The translations under genes and the position numbers were made by a program. DNA of 64,000 nt from Lysobacterales bacterium (GTDB lineage Bacteria > Pseudomonadota > Gammaproteobacteria > Xanthomonadales > SZUA-5), in assembly GCA_022844135.1 (NCBI GenBank), contig JALHMG010000032.1, positions 1 through 64,000 on the forward strand, written 5' to 3'. The notes below the pieces were generated by a model. That model had not been told where the DNA came from. It saw nothing but the letters and a program-made list of their open reading frames with translations, and ran no database searches. Numbering within the stretch: position 1 is the stretch's first letter; the number at the start of each line of letters is the position of its first letter. This document shows positions 31,117-40,617 of this stretch, piece by piece.

Positions 31117-31241
31117 CGTATGCTCTCCCCTCCAACAGTCTGTGGTGCGCGGTTCCTTGAGACCGAAGATGACGTAGCGCGCAAGATGTCTCAGGCTCTC
31201 GGTAGCGGTTCAGTTCACAATAACTTTCTTCCCCAAGTCAT

Positions 31242-32165
31242 ATGAAAGCTTGCGTATTCCCGGGCCAAGGTTCGCAATCGATCGGCATGCTGGCGGCGCT
31301 TGCTGAGCGCTATCCGGTCGTCCGCGATACTTTCTCGCAGTGTTCCGATGCGATTGGCGTCGATCTTTGGGCCTTGGCGCAATCCGGGCCGGAGAGCGAA
31401 CTCAATGCCACGATCAATACCCAGCCGGTGCTGTTGGCCGCGGGCGTGGGCGTATTCATGGCGTATCTCGCTGCACGCGGCCAACCGCCGCAAGTGCTCG
31501 CCGGGCACAGCCTGGGGGAGTACTGTGCGCTGGTGTGCGCAGGCTCGATGCACTTGCACGCTGCGGCCAAGATCGTCCGCGAGCGTGGCCGCCTGATGCA
31601 GCATGCCGTGCCCGAAGGGCAGGGCGCAATGGCGGCAGTCTTGAACGCGGATCTTGCGCAACTCAGCGAGATTTGCGAGTCGGTCAGCACCACCAGTGAG
31701 CCCGTGGTGCCGGCCAATCTGAATGCGCCAGGGCAGATCGTTATCTCCGGGAACGCCAATGCGGTAACGCGGGCGCTCGCGGCGTTGGCGGCCGCGGGTG
31801 TTCGTCGCGCGATTCGATTGCCCGTTAGCGTGCCGTCGCATTCGCCGCTGATGCGCGACGCCGCAGATGCGCTCTTCGAAATCCTCGGTGGGGCGATCAT
31901 GCAGACGCCAACGATTCCCGTCATCGCCAATGTCGATGTTGAACTGCACACCGATTGGCAGCAAACGCGGGAGCGGCTGGCGCGGCAGTTGTACTCGCCA
32001 GTCCGGTGGATCGAAACCGTCGAGAAAATGGCCGCCATGGGCATTGCCACCGCTTACGAATGCGGGCCGGGCAAAGTGTTGTCCGGCATGATCAAGCGCA
32101 TCGCACCTGCGATGGTGACGCATGCCGTGGGAGAACCGGACGCTTTGGCGGCAGCTGTGGCATAG
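31242..32165 (+). CDS. fabD: Malonyl-CoA:ACP transacylase
   Basis: Loads malonate onto ACP. The 307-residue product starts MKACVFPGQGSQSIGML, has the nucleophile Ser90 in GHSLGEY, the VSVPSHSPLM block with the catalytic His, and the ECGPGKVLSGMIKR C terminus. The upstream 125 bases contain the start of the divergent small membrane protein, so fabD may need its own promoter here. Confidence 0.97.
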   Translation: MKACVFPGQGSQSIGMLAALAERYPVVRDTFSQCSDAIGVDLWALAQSGPESELNATINTQPVLLAAGVGVFMAYLAARGQPPQVLAGHSLGEYCALVCAGSMHLHAAAKIVRERGRLMQHAVPEGQGAMAAVLNADLAQLSEICESVSTTSEPVVPANLNAPGQIVISGNANAVTRALAALAAAGVRRAIRLPVSVPSHSPLMRDAADALFEILGGAIMQTPTIPVIANVDVELHTDWQQTRERLARQLYSPVRWIETVEKMAAMGIATAYECGPGKVLSGMIKRIAPAMVTHAVGEPDALAAAVA

Positions 32166-32249
32166 CGCTGCCTTGGCAAATACTGACCTGATCGACTCCC
32201 TCCCCAGCCTGGGCCGGAGAGCTTTTGATCTTCTTGGGAATTCGAACCT

Positions 32250-32978
32250 ATGCACGAAAACCTCGCCCTCGTCACCGGCGCCAGCCGCGGCATCGGTGCT
32301 GCAATTGCCGATGAACTCGCGTCTGCTGGATTCTTCGTTGTCGGCACCGCGACCAGCGATTCGGGCGCGGCTGCCATCGCCGAACGTCTCGGCGACAATG
32401 GCACTGGACGCGTACTGGATGTTTCCGATCCGGCGTCGATAGATGCGTTGGTTGCGGTGATCGAAAACGGCCTCGGTCCGATCCGGGTTCTGGTCAACAA
32501 CGCCGGGATTACCAAGGATCAGTTGCTGTTGCGCATGAAGGACGAAGACTTCATGCAAGTGATCAATACCAATCTGGCCAGTGTCTTTCGCATGAGCAAG
32601 GCAGTACTGAAGCGCATGTTGCGCGAACGCCAGGGACGCATCATCAATATCGCCTCGGTGATCGGTCTCACCGGCAACGCGGGGCAGGCGAACTACGCGG
32701 CGGCGAAGGCTGGAATCATCGGTTTTACCAAGTCGCTCGCTCGCGAAGTCGGCTCTCGCGGCATCACTGCGAATGTGGTCGCGCCTGGATTCATCGACAC
32801 CGACATGACGCGTGCGCTGCCGGAGGCGCAGCGTCAGGCCATGCTGGCCGATATCCCGCTCGCGCGCTTGGGCGAGCCAGCCGATATTGCCAAGGCCGTA
32901 GCTTTCCTCGCATCCCCGGCCGCTGCGTATATCACCGGCGAGACGTTGCACGTCAACGGCGGGATGTACATGCCTTGA
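32250..32978 (+). CDS. fabG: 3-oxoacyl-ACP reductase
   Basis: NADPH-dependent reductase of the fatty acid cycle, SDR family, 242 residues. TGASRGIG occupies 9-16; NNAGITKDQLLLRM, the catalytic Ser in NIASVIG, YAAAKAG (Tyr and Lys) and the VAPGFIDTDMT segment follow. It lies 84 bases after fabD in the conserved order. Confidence 0.97.
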   Translation: MHENLALVTGASRGIGAAIADELASAGFFVVGTATSDSGAAAIAERLGDNGTGRVLDVSDPASIDALVAVIENGLGPIRVLVNNAGITKDQLLLRMKDEDFMQVINTNLASVFRMSKAVLKRMLRERQGRIINIASVIGLTGNAGQANYAAAKAGIIGFTKSLAREVGSRGITANVVAPGFIDTDMTRALPEAQRQAMLADIPLARLGEPADIAKAVAFLASPAAAYITGETLHVNGGMYMP

Positions 32979-33038
32979 AAGCGGTTGTCGGATCTTGGTT
33001 GTAAGTGTTTGGAAATGTGCGGCGCAACGGCCTGATCC

Positions 33039-33065
33039 AAGAACCAACACCGAGAACCAAGAACC
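33039..33065 (+). repeat. Heptanucleotide repeat upstream of acpP
   Basis: AAGAACC AACACC and GAGAACC AAGAACC: four units of the NNNAACC heptad with one unit a base short. It lies 45 bases before the acpP start. It matches the pattern at 9607 and 27299. Confidence 0.6.
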
Positions 33066-33109
33066 CGTATCATCCCCACCCTCTGTTGTCCCACATCTTA
33101 AGGAGTCCC

Positions 33110-33349
33110 ATGAGCAGCATCGAAGAGCGCGTCAAGAAAATCGTTGTCGATCGTCTCGGCGTGAAGGAAGAAGACGTCAAGCCGAACTCGTCGTTCGTCG
33201 ATGATCTCGGTGCCGACTCACTGGACACGGTGGAGCTGGTGATGGCGCTCGAAGAAGAGTTCGAGTGCGAAATTCCGGACGAGGAAGCCGAGAAAATCAC
33301 CTCGGTCCAGCAAGCGATCGATTACGTCAAAGCCAACGTTCGCGCCTGA
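33110..33349 (+). CDS. acpP: Acyl carrier protein
   Basis: A 79-residue acidic ACP; Ser37 in GADSLD is the phosphopantetheine site. The ATG at 33110 has TAAGGAGT five bases upstream and starts [12 protein letters not shown], the family N terminus. The 206 bases to fabF include a GGCCTC/GAGGCC hairpin just after the stop and a TGGCTGA/TCAGCCA stem, which may lower readthrough into fabF relative to the abundant acpP message. Confidence 0.98.
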   Translation: MSSIEERVKKIVVDRLGVKEEDVKPNSSFVDDLGADSLDTVELVMALEEEFECEIPDEEAEKITSVQQAIDYVKANVRA

Positions 33350-33555
33350 TCGAGTCGGCCTCGCCGAAAGAGGCCGCGCCGTGGCTGATGTTAAGGCTGG
33401 CCCGTCAGCCACTGGCTAATGGATCACGCGAGTGCCGAGATCCAGCGACAATGCGCCGGCCATGCGCATGCCGTCGGCACGCCAAGTCTCTGCATCTGCG
33501 GGGACTGGCGTAGAAGCTGAGTTGGCCAAATATCACCAAGCTTGGGAGTGAGCTT

Positions 33556-34794
33556 ATGCAAAGCGCTCGTCGCGTTGTCGTGACCGGCCTCGGGATTGTT
33601 TCGCCGATCGGCAATAGCATCGAATCGGCCTGGGATAATTTGACCAACGGCCGCAGCGGCATCGGCCCGATCACACATTTCGATCCCGAGAACTTTGCGA
33701 CGAAATTCGCCGGGCAAGTGCGCGATTTCGACGTCACGCAATGGGTGCCGCTGAAAGACGCTCGGCGCATGGACCCGTTTATTCATTACGGCATTGCGGC
33801 GGGTATCGAAGCGGTTCGCGATGCAGGGTTCGACACCGTGCCCGAGGCGATGAGTGCGCGCTTCGGTGCAGCGATTGCGGCTGGCATCGGCGGCATCTCG
33901 ACCATCGAAAACACGACGCTCGCCTGGAAGAACGGCGGCCCGCGCAAGATTTCTCCGTTCTTCGTGCCAGGCACCATTATCAACATGGTCGCGGGGCATC
34001 TTGCCATCATGTTGGGCTTGCGAGGTCCGAACCTGTCGATCGTCACCGCATGCACCACAGCAACCCACAATATCGGCGTAGCGGCGCGTTTGATCGCCTA
34101 TGGCGATGCTGATCTGATGCTCACTGGCGGCGCTGAACATGCGACGACGCCAACCGCCATCGGCGGCTTTTCGATGGCGCGAGCGCTTAGCGAACGTAAC
34201 AACGATCCGACGGCGGCGAGTCGGCCCTGGGATCAGGACCGCGATGGATTCGTGTTGAGCGACGGCGCGGGCGCACTGCTGCTGGAAGAGTATGAACACG
34301 CGAAGGCGCGCGGCGCGAAAATCTATGCCGAGATCGCGGGATTCGGCATGAGCGATGATGCCTACCACATGACAGCGCCGCCGGAAGATGGCAGCGGCGC
34401 GGCGGCATCGATGACCGCAGCCATGCGCGATGCGGGCGTAACGCCCGAGCAAGTGCAATACGTCAATGCGCACGCCACCTCGACGCCACTGGGCGATCGC
34501 GCTGAGTTGGTGGCGATACGCCGCGCATTTGGGTCGGCCAGACCGCTGGTGAGTTCGACCAAGTCGGTGACTGGTCATTTGCTGGGTGCCGCTGGCGCCG
34601 TGGAAGCGATCTTTAGCGTCCTGGCGCTGAAGTTTGGCGTAGTCCCCGCGACGATCAACTTGCATAAGCCGGATGAGGGCATCGAGTTCGACCTGGTTGC
34701 AAACACCGCACGTCACTTGCCGCTGGATATCGTTATGTCCAATTCGTTCGGCTTTGGTGGTACCAACGGGACGCTGGTGTTCAAGCGGGTCTAG
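33556..34794 (+). CDS. fabF: 3-oxoacyl-ACP synthase II
   Basis: Elongation ketosynthase, 412 residues. The nucleophile is Cys166 in [12 protein letters not shown]; the two catalytic histidines are in [12 protein letters not shown] and [14 protein letters not shown]. It starts [20 protein letters not shown] with GGGAGTGA upstream of the ATG. Follows acpP as in most proteobacteria. Confidence 0.97.
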   Translation: MQSARRVVVTGLGIVSPIGNSIESAWDNLTNGRSGIGPITHFDPENFATKFAGQVRDFDVTQWVPLKDARRMDPFIHYGIAAGIEAVRDAGFDTVPEAMSARFGAAIAAGIGGISTIENTTLAWKNGGPRKISPFFVPGTIINMVAGHLAIMLGLRGPNLSIVTACTTATHNIGVAARLIAYGDADLMLTGGAEHATTPTAIGGFSMARALSERNNDPTAASRPWDQDRDGFVLSDGAGALLLEEYEHAKARGAKIYAEIAGFGMSDDAYHMTAPPEDGSGAAASMTAAMRDAGVTPEQVQYVNAHATSTPLGDRAELVAIRRAFGSARPLVSSTKSVTGHLLGAAGAVEAIFSVLALKFGVVPATINLHKPDEGIEFDLVANTARHLPLDIVMSNSFGFGGTNGTLVFKRV

Positions 34795-34813
34795 TGTCGC
34801 AGGCGACGCATGG

Positions 34814-34957
34814 TTCACACGAAGACACGAAGATTGAGTCGCTTCATTTCTTCGTATCTTTGTTCTTTCGATCCAAGGCGGGGATAGGTCCGGTTGGCTC
34901 GATTGTTTAGCACAAGGTTCAAGTTGGCCCCGTTTTTCTTCGTGTCTTCGTGTGGAA
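34814..34957. repeat. Short palindromic element between fabF and pabB
   Basis: TTCACACGAAGACACGAAG (34814-34832) returns as CTTCGTGTCTTCGTGTGGAA at 34938-34957, with one inserted base. About 105 bases lie between, with no gene. It looks like a small inverted-repeat insertion that splits the fabF-pabB junction. Confidence 0.65.
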
Positions 34958-34997
34958 CTGCTCTGGACTTTCTGGCGGGATAAGGCATTCACAGTCG

Positions 34998-36284
34998 ATG
35001 CGTTCCGTCCAACTTCATCGAGAGATCGCTGCGCTGCGCGCATCGCTTGGCGCGCGCGCGCCGGTGTGGCTGCATAGCGCCGCCTCAGGCCCGAACAGCG
35101 CCCTCGACGTTGTGCCGATCGTGTCTCCACCGTTGGTCGTCCCGTATCCAGGCGCGGTCGACCACCACGAAAAGCTTGAAGCCTTTTGCAATGCGCTGAA
35201 AGCCATTCGCGTCGGCCACGGCATCGATTCGGCAAGCTTTGCCAGTGGCCATGTGCTGTATCTGGCCTACGATTTTGCCAGCGTATTCGAGCCCAATGTG
35301 CCGATGCTGCATCCTGCTGGCGACGAGCCCTTGGCGGTCCTGTGGCGGGCGGATCGGGCCTTGGTCTGGGACGAGAATTCGGACGCGGATAGCGCCGAGG
35401 ACAACTCGACGCTCCAGGGGCGGTTCGCAGCGGAACACCCTGCTGAGCTTGACCAACCCCCGCGATTCGTTATTGCCGAGGACGATCCGCTTCAGTTCAC
35501 CGCCGGCGTCGAACGCATCCTCGATTACCTGCACGACGGGGACGTGTTCCAGGTGAACCTGTCGCGCGGGTGGACGGCTGAAGCCGATCAGGACATCAGC
35601 CCGGAACGGCTGTTCGAGTACCTGAGCGTGCGCAACCCGGCGCCCTTCGCAGCGATCATGAGTGTTGGCGATTTCCATCTGCTGTCGTCGTCGCCAGAAC
35701 GACTGGTGCGCGTTCGCGGTCGCGAGATATCGACGCGGCCGATAGCCGGCACGCGCCGGCGCAGCGCCGATCCGATCGATGACGCCAGGCTCCGCGGCGA
35801 ACTGAACATCGATCCCAAAGAGCGTGCCGAACACATCATGCTGATCGATTTGGAGCGCAACGACCTCGGGCGCGTATGCGAGTCCGGAACCGTGCTCGTC
35901 GATGAGTTGGGCGCCATCGAATCTTATGCGCACGTGCATCACCTGGTATCGAACGTTCGTGGCGTGCTGAAGCCGGCGTCGGCGTTCGACGTGCTGCGCG
36001 CGTTGTTCCCTGGCGGTACCATCACCGGCTGCCCCAAAGTGCGCTGCATGCAAATCATCGGCGAGCTGGAGGGCCGGGGCCGCGGCGCTTACACCGGCTC
36101 GCTCGGGTACATTGGCGACGATGGCAATATGGATATGAATATCTTGATTCGTACGCTCACTGTGCAGGGTCGTCGCGTGCGATTGCGCGCTGGCGCGGGC
36201 ATCGTCGCCGACTCGCTCCCTGGCCGAGAGCTTGAGGAGACCCGCGCCAAGGCCAAGGGCTTGCTGCGTGCCCTTGAACCATGA
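34998..36284 (+). CDS. pabB: Aminodeoxychorismate synthase component I
   Basis: Aminates chorismate to aminodeoxychorismate in folate synthesis; 428 residues. The chorismate-binding half (about 150-428) shows FQVNLSRGW, SSSPERLVRV, RPIAGTRRR, DPKERAEHIMLIDLERNDLGRV and FPGGTITGCPKVR. I chose the ATG at 34998 because the helical N terminus starts there; an upstream ATG at 34950 would cross the palindromic element. Its stop overlaps pabC (ATGA). Confidence 0.94.
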   Translation: MRSVQLHREIAALRASLGARAPVWLHSAASGPNSALDVVPIVSPPLVVPYPGAVDHHEKLEAFCNALKAIRVGHGIDSASFASGHVLYLAYDFASVFEPNVPMLHPAGDEPLAVLWRADRALVWDENSDADSAEDNSTLQGRFAAEHPAELDQPPRFVIAEDDPLQFTAGVERILDYLHDGDVFQVNLSRGWTAEADQDISPERLFEYLSVRNPAPFAAIMSVGDFHLLSSSPERLVRVRGREISTRPIAGTRRRSADPIDDARLRGELNIDPKERAEHIMLIDLERNDLGRVCESGTVLVDELGAIESYAHVHHLVSNVRGVLKPASAFDVLRALFPGGTITGCPKVRCMQIIGELEGRGRGAYTGSLGYIGDDGNMDMNILIRTLTVQGRRVRLRAGAGIVADSLPGRELEETRAKAKGLLRALEP

Positions 36285-37021
36285 GCACGCCGACACTGGA
36301 CCGTGCCTTGCATTACGGCGATGGTGTGTTCGAAACACTGCGTACTGTCGATGGCCGTGCGCCGCTATTCGATCTGCATTTTGAGCGGCTGTGCCGCGGC
36401 GCCGAAAGCCTGGGTCTGGAGAAGCCGACTGCATCCGCGATGCGTCAGCGAATTGCGCGCACACACGGCGAGGCGATCGTCAAACTGATATATAGCGCAG
36501 GCTCCGGCGAACGCAGTTACGCGCGTGGAACGTCAGCGCCAATTTGGCGCCGATTTGTGTCGCCGTATCGGGCCGGCGTGGAGCGATTGCGAGTGAAAAC
36601 CTGCGTGCTGAAACTCGCATGGCAGCCCCGCCTTGCGGGCGTCAAACATCTCAATCGCCTGGAGCAGGTATTGGCGCGAACGGAACTGGAATCAGGCTGG
36701 GATGAGGGACTGATGTTCAACGAGCGTGGCGACGTGCAATGCGGTATCAGCAGCAATGTGCTGCTGCACCTCGATGGTCGATGGGCGACGCCCGAAATCG
36801 TCGGTGCCGGCGTGGCTGGCGTGGCGAGGCGATGGCTGATCGAAACCGGCGTCGTGATCGAACGCCGCGTCGAACGCAAGGACCTGGAGCGCTGCGCGGC
36901 GCTCGGTATGTGCAATGCGCTGCACGGTCCGCGCGCATTGGTCAGGCTCGACGATCGCGCATTTCCCGAGCACGCTGACATCGCGCGATGGCGTCAACAA
37001 TGGACGGCGTTGTTCGCATGA
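36281..37021 (+). CDS. pabC: Aminodeoxychorismate lyase
   Basis: PLP enzyme of fold type IV that releases pyruvate from aminodeoxychorismate to give p-aminobenzoate; 246 residues. LHYGDGVFETLR is the family N-terminal block, here unusually close to the start (residue 10). The PLP lysine is Lys122 in GVKHLNRLEQVLA, and CGISSNVLL matches the cofactor phosphate region. It overlaps pabB at its start and mltG at its end. Confidence 0.95.
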   Translation: MSTPTLDRALHYGDGVFETLRTVDGRAPLFDLHFERLCRGAESLGLEKPTASAMRQRIARTHGEAIVKLIYSAGSGERSYARGTSAPIWRRFVSPYRAGVERLRVKTCVLKLAWQPRLAGVKHLNRLEQVLARTELESGWDEGLMFNERGDVQCGISSNVLLHLDGRWATPEIVGAGVAGVARRWLIETGVVIERRVERKDLERCAALGMCNALHGPRALVRLDDRAFPEHADIARWRQQWTALFA

Positions 37022-38028
37022 CGCAATCGGGGCGAATTCGTTGGGTGCTGCTCTTGGCGCTCATTGCAGGCGCGCTGTCGGCGGCAGCCATCTGGGCGTG
37101 GCGTGAGTACCAACGCTTCACGCTGGCGACTTTGCAAGGCAACGATGAAGTGATCGAGCTAAAGCGCGGCGAATCGTTGCCCACTTTCGTCGCCAAGCTC
37201 AAGGATCGCGGTGTGAGCGCGGCTCCGGAGTGGCAGTGGCGATTGCTCGCGCAGCAAATGCAGGTGGCGCAAAGACTTCAGGCCGGCGAGTACCGCATCG
37301 GCAGCAACGCCACACCGCGCTCTTTGCTGCAGGCGGTGGCCGATGGCAAGGTGGTGCAGTACCGTTTCACGATCCTCGAAGGCACACGCTTTCGCGACCT
37401 GCGCGTGGCGCTGGCGGGTGTGCCGGAACTCGAATCGACCTTGACCGGGCTGCCCGATAACGATGTACTGACGCGAATCGGCGCCACCGAGGCGCATCCG
37501 GAAGGATTGTTCTTGCCGGACACCTATTTTTTCCCGCGCGGTTTTTCCGATCTGGATTTGCTCAAGCGCGCGTACTGGGACCAAAAGGAATTGCTTGAAC
37601 GCCTATGGCAAAAGCGCCAGGAGAATTTGCCGCTGTCGGATCCTTATGAAGCGCTGATTCTGGCCTCGGTGATCGAGAAGGAAACTGGCAAAGCTGCCGA
37701 GCGGCCTTTGATCGCCGGCGTGTTCGTCAATCGGCTGCGACAAGGTTGGCGACTGCAAACCGATCCCACCGTGATCTACGGTCTGGGCAATGCCTTCGAT
37801 GGCAACTTAAGACGCGTGCACCTGGAGACCGATACGCCGTACAACACCTATACGCGCTTTGGCCTGCCCCCGACGCCGATTGCGTTGCCCTCGCCAGCGG
37901 CAATTGAAGCCGCGCTGCAGCCGCAGGCAACCGAGGCGATGTATTTCGTGGCCAAAGGCGATGGCAGCCATCAGTTTTCGCGCACGCTGGAAGAACACAA
38001 TCGTGCGGTGCGGGAGTATCAATTGTGA
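37018..38028 (+). CDS. mltG: Endolytic murein transglycosylase MltG
   Basis: Membrane-anchored lytic transglycosylase that ends nascent glycan strands; 336 residues. One N-terminal TM helix (WVLLLALIAGALSAAAIWAW), a LysM-like part, then the YceG domain with EGLFLPDTYFFPRG, the catalytic LASVIEKETG Glu, and LQTDPTVIYGLG. The ATG at 37018 overlaps the pabC stop; the longer frame from 36988 adds residues inside pabC. Confidence 0.95.
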   Translation: MTQSGRIRWVLLLALIAGALSAAAIWAWREYQRFTLATLQGNDEVIELKRGESLPTFVAKLKDRGVSAAPEWQWRLLAQQMQVAQRLQAGEYRIGSNATPRSLLQAVADGKVVQYRFTILEGTRFRDLRVALAGVPELESTLTGLPDNDVLTRIGATEAHPEGLFLPDTYFFPRGFSDLDLLKRAYWDQKELLERLWQKRQENLPLSDPYEALILASVIEKETGKAAERPLIAGVFVNRLRQGWRLQTDPTVIYGLGNAFDGNLRRVHLETDTPYNTYTRFGLPPTPIALPSPAAIEAALQPQATEAMYFVAKGDGSHQFSRTLEEHNRAVREYQL

Positions 38029-38981
38029 TTGCGCCCTGGCACGAGCAGGCATGGTCGCAGTTCGTATCGGCGCGAGGCGCGAATCGACTTGCGCATGGAA
38101 TGGCGATCACTGCACCCGGCGATTTCTTCAAACAAGATCTCAGCCGCGCCATCGGCGCAGCCTTGCTGTGTCGCTCGCCTCTTGCCAATGGCGAAGCATG
38201 CGGTTCTTGCCGCGACTGCGTTTTGCTCGCCAGCGGCACTCATCCCGATTGGATCGTGGTCTCGCCCGAAGACTCGGCGTACATCAAGATCGATCAAATC
38301 CGCGAAACCTCGGCGCGCCTCGCGCAGCGTCCGCAGATTGCGCCGCGGCAGGTGGTGCTCCTGTACCCAGCGGATCGCATGAACACTGCGGCGGCCAACG
38401 CGCTGCTAAAGACACTGGAAGAACCCACGCCGGATTCTTATCTGATTTTGTGCAGCGAGCGCCACGAGCGCCTGCCGGCGACCATTCGCTCGCGCTGCCA
38501 GGCGATTGCCATCAAACCGTTGTTCGATGAGCGCTGGCCAGCGGCACTCGCTGCGCGCGCATCGGTTTCTATCGATGCAGCGCGAATGGCATTGGTCTTA
38601 GCTGGCAACGATCCCGAGGTAGCGCTGGCCATCGCCTCGCCAGAGGAGTTGGGAGCGCGCGCGAGTGTGGCCAAATCGTTGCTATCGCTGGCGCGTGGGC
38701 AGATCGAGCCGGCAACGGTGATGGCGTCGGCAGGTCGCGAGGTCGGCATCTGGCTCGACCGTTTTGCGGCGCTCCTGCGCTTGTCGATGCGCGATGTGCC
38801 GCTGTCGTCGCCTTTCGCGGAGTTCAGCGACTTGACTTCGCGGCTGGAAATGTCGAGGCTGTTCGCGCTGCAACGCGAACAGGGGCGCGTCCGCACGCTG
38901 CTCGGCAGCGGGCTTCGCGAGGATTTGATGTTGTACGAGTTGTGTTGCCAATGGCGCGACGCCGCGCGAGGAATCAACTGA
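38025..38981 (+). CDS. holB: DNA polymerase III subunit delta'
   Basis: Clamp-loader subunit; 318 residues. It has the zinc-type cysteines ACGSCRDCVLLASGTHPD, then IKIDQIRE, NAALLKTLEEPTP-like NALLKTLEEPTP, and the SRC sensor segment TIRSRCQ. It has the degenerate P-loop normal for delta'. It starts at a GTG overlapping the mltG stop (GTGA). tmk, normally between mltG and holB, is missing here. Confidence 0.92.
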   Translation: MIAPWHEQAWSQFVSARGANRLAHGMAITAPGDFFKQDLSRAIGAALLCRSPLANGEACGSCRDCVLLASGTHPDWIVVSPEDSAYIKIDQIRETSARLAQRPQIAPRQVVLLYPADRMNTAAANALLKTLEEPTPDSYLILCSERHERLPATIRSRCQAIAIKPLFDERWPAALAARASVSIDAARMALVLAGNDPEVALAIASPEELGARASVAKSLLSLARGQIEPATVMASAGREVGIWLDRFAALLRLSMRDVPLSSPFAEFSDLTSRLEMSRLFALQREQGRVRTLLGSGLREDLMLYELCCQWRDAARGIN

Positions 38982-38982
38982 G

Positions 38983-39342
38983 ATGAGCACTGGACCAGGC
39001 ATTCCCAGACAAGGCATTTTGTCGCTGGCGATCAAGGACAAAGGCGCGCTCTATCAAGCGTACATGCCCTTTTTGAAGGGCGGCGGAATCTTTGTGCCGA
39101 CCATGAAACGCTACAACCTGGGCGATGAAGTCTTCATCCTGCTCACGCTCATGGAAGACAAAGACCGCATGCCGGTGGCTGGCAAAGTGGTGTGGATCAC
39201 GCCCACAGGCGCCCAGGGCAATCGCACGGCGGGAATTGGCGTGCAGTTCTCCGAAAATGCGGATGGCGAGACGGTCAAGACCAAGATCGAGTCGATTCTG
39301 GCGGGTGTGCTGAGTTCGGAACGGCCCACGCATACGATGTGA
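38983..39342 (+). CDS. pilZ: PilZ domain protein
   Basis: A 119-residue single PilZ-fold protein of the type IV pilus class, one base after the holB stop. It shows GGIFVPTMKRYNLGDEVFILLTL, quoted from residues 33 on, and PVAGKVVWITPTG followed by GIGVQF. The N-terminal RxxxR c-di-GMP motif is not evident, as in the Xanthomonas/Pseudomonas PilZ prototype, which acts in pilus assembly through protein contacts rather than c-di-GMP. holB-pilZ order is typical of gammaproteobacteria. Confidence 0.9.
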   Translation: MSTGPGIPRQGILSLAIKDKGALYQAYMPFLKGGGIFVPTMKRYNLGDEVFILLTLMEDKDRMPVAGKVVWITPTGAQGNRTAGIGVQFSENADGETVKTKIESILAGVLSSERPTHTM

Positions 39343-39375
39343 GGCAATCGATACGCTGCACTTGCGCCAACGACC

Positions 39376-39500
39376 AGTGTGGTGCTCCAAAGATAACTGG
39401 AATTATGTCCGCGTCTTTCGACCCGAATGCTACGTTGCTCGTCGTCGCATAGCGCTGCTATGACGCCCGGCCCGGCGGCGCAGCCGCCGGGCGTTCAAGT
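39376..39500 (+). mobile_element. 5' half of the CTAGTGTGG MITE
   Basis: AGTGTGGTGCTCCAAAGATA... and the following 120 bases match the left half of the element at 11997 almost base for base, down to the GGCGGCGCAGCCGCC hairpin and CGTTCAAGTC. The right half and right terminal repeat are missing. The junction lies 21 bases before the next gene, so the fragment forms that gene's leader. Confidence 0.85.
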
Positions 39501-39521
39501 CCGAATGAAAGGGGCATCCAG

Positions 39522-40580
39522 ATGACCGACACTCTGCTGATCTACGGCGCTTACGGTTACACCGGCCAGCTCATCGTCGAACGCGCGGCGCGCGCCGGGC
39601 TCAAGCCCTGCATTGCTGGGCGCGACCCTGACAAAACGCTCGCGCTCGCGAAGCAATACGATTTGCCGCATGTTGCCTTTGACCTGTCGGACAGCAAAGC
39701 GCTCAAGCAAGCGCTGAAGAACCGCCGTGTGGTTCTGCACTGCGCCGGGCCATTCTCCGCCACCGCCGCGCCGATGATGGAAGCCTGTATCGCCGCTGGC
39801 GCACACTACTGCGATATCACTGGCGAGATCGACGTCTTTGCGCTTGGCCATAGCCTCGATGCCAAGGCGCGCAAGGCTGGTGTGGCGATCGTTCCTGGCG
39901 TTGGCTTCGATGTGGTGCCAACCGATTGCCTGGCGGCGATGCTCAAGGAAGAGCTTCCAGACGCCACCGAGTTGATCCTCGCATTCGACGCTGGCGGCGG
40001 TCCCTCGCGTGGCACGGCGCTGACCAGCGTCGAAGGCTTACGCAGCGGCGGTCGCGTGCGGCGCGACGGAAAACTTGTGCGCGTGGCGACGGGCTTTCGC
40101 ACGCGCACGTTTGCGTTCCCGAAAGGCGAGCGCGCCGCCGTGACCATTCCCTGGGGCGATGTGTACACCGCATTCGTCAGCACCGGCATACCGAATATCG
40201 AGGTCTACATGGCCATGCCGCCACGGCTGATTGCGATGCAGCGGCGGCTGCGTCTCTTCGCGCCGTTGCTGGCGCTGCCGCCCGCGCAGTGGGCCCTCAA
40301 ACAGCTGGTGAAGTCGCGGATCAGCGGCCCGGACGACACCCGTCGCCAAGGCACCGATGCGCAAGTGTACGGCGAGGTGCGCAACAGCAAAGGCGAGGTG
40401 CGCAAAGGCACGCTGGTCACACCGAACGGTTACGATCACACCGCCGATGCAGCGCTGGCGATCGCGCGACATCTGCACGACGACAGCACCGCACATGCGG
40501 GTTTCTACACGCCGTCGCTGCTGATGGGAGCGGGGTTCGTGAAGCAATTGCCGGGAGTGAAGGCCACTTTGTGGACGTAG
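39522..40580 (+). CDS. Saccharopine-dehydrogenase-like / trans-acting enoyl reductase family protein
   Basis: A 352-residue Rossmann protein. The N terminus IYGAYGYTGQLIVERA is an NAD(P)-binding GxxGxxG-type fold; HCAGPFSATAAPMMEACI and HYCDITGE are hallmarks of the saccharopine-dehydrogenase-like group. Substrate unknown. A GAAAGGGG purine block precedes the ATG, right beside the MITE fragment. It stands alone, convergent with the carbonic anhydrase gene. Confidence 0.8.
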   Translation: MTDTLLIYGAYGYTGQLIVERAARAGLKPCIAGRDPDKTLALAKQYDLPHVAFDLSDSKALKQALKNRRVVLHCAGPFSATAAPMMEACIAAGAHYCDITGEIDVFALGHSLDAKARKAGVAIVPGVGFDVVPTDCLAAMLKEELPDATELILAFDAGGGPSRGTALTSVEGLRSGGRVRRDGKLVRVATGFRTRTFAFPKGERAAVTIPWGDVYTAFVSTGIPNIEVYMAMPPRLIAMQRRLRLFAPLLALPPAQWALKQLVKSRISGPDDTRRQGTDAQVYGEVRNSKGEVRKGTLVTPNGYDHTADAALAIARHLHDDSTAHAGFYTPSLLMGAGFVKQLPGVKATLWT

Positions 40581-40617
40581 CTCCAAAATTGACCAGAGCC
40601 TATACGTCGTCCCTTGG

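Noticed and set aside
31215..33050. A 611-residue open frame on the minus strand over fabD and fabG
   Set aside because: It lies entirely antisense to two well-supported genes and has an arginine/histidine-rich composition typical of shadow frames in GC-rich DNA.
33350..33555. Strong terminator between acpP and fabF
   Set aside because: Stems are present (GGCCTC/GAGGCC) but without T-runs, and fabF has no obvious promoter of its own, so I only note it under acpP.
33424..35235. A 603-residue minus-strand frame over fabF
   Set aside because: Antisense shadow of fabF with no family features and no ribosome site.
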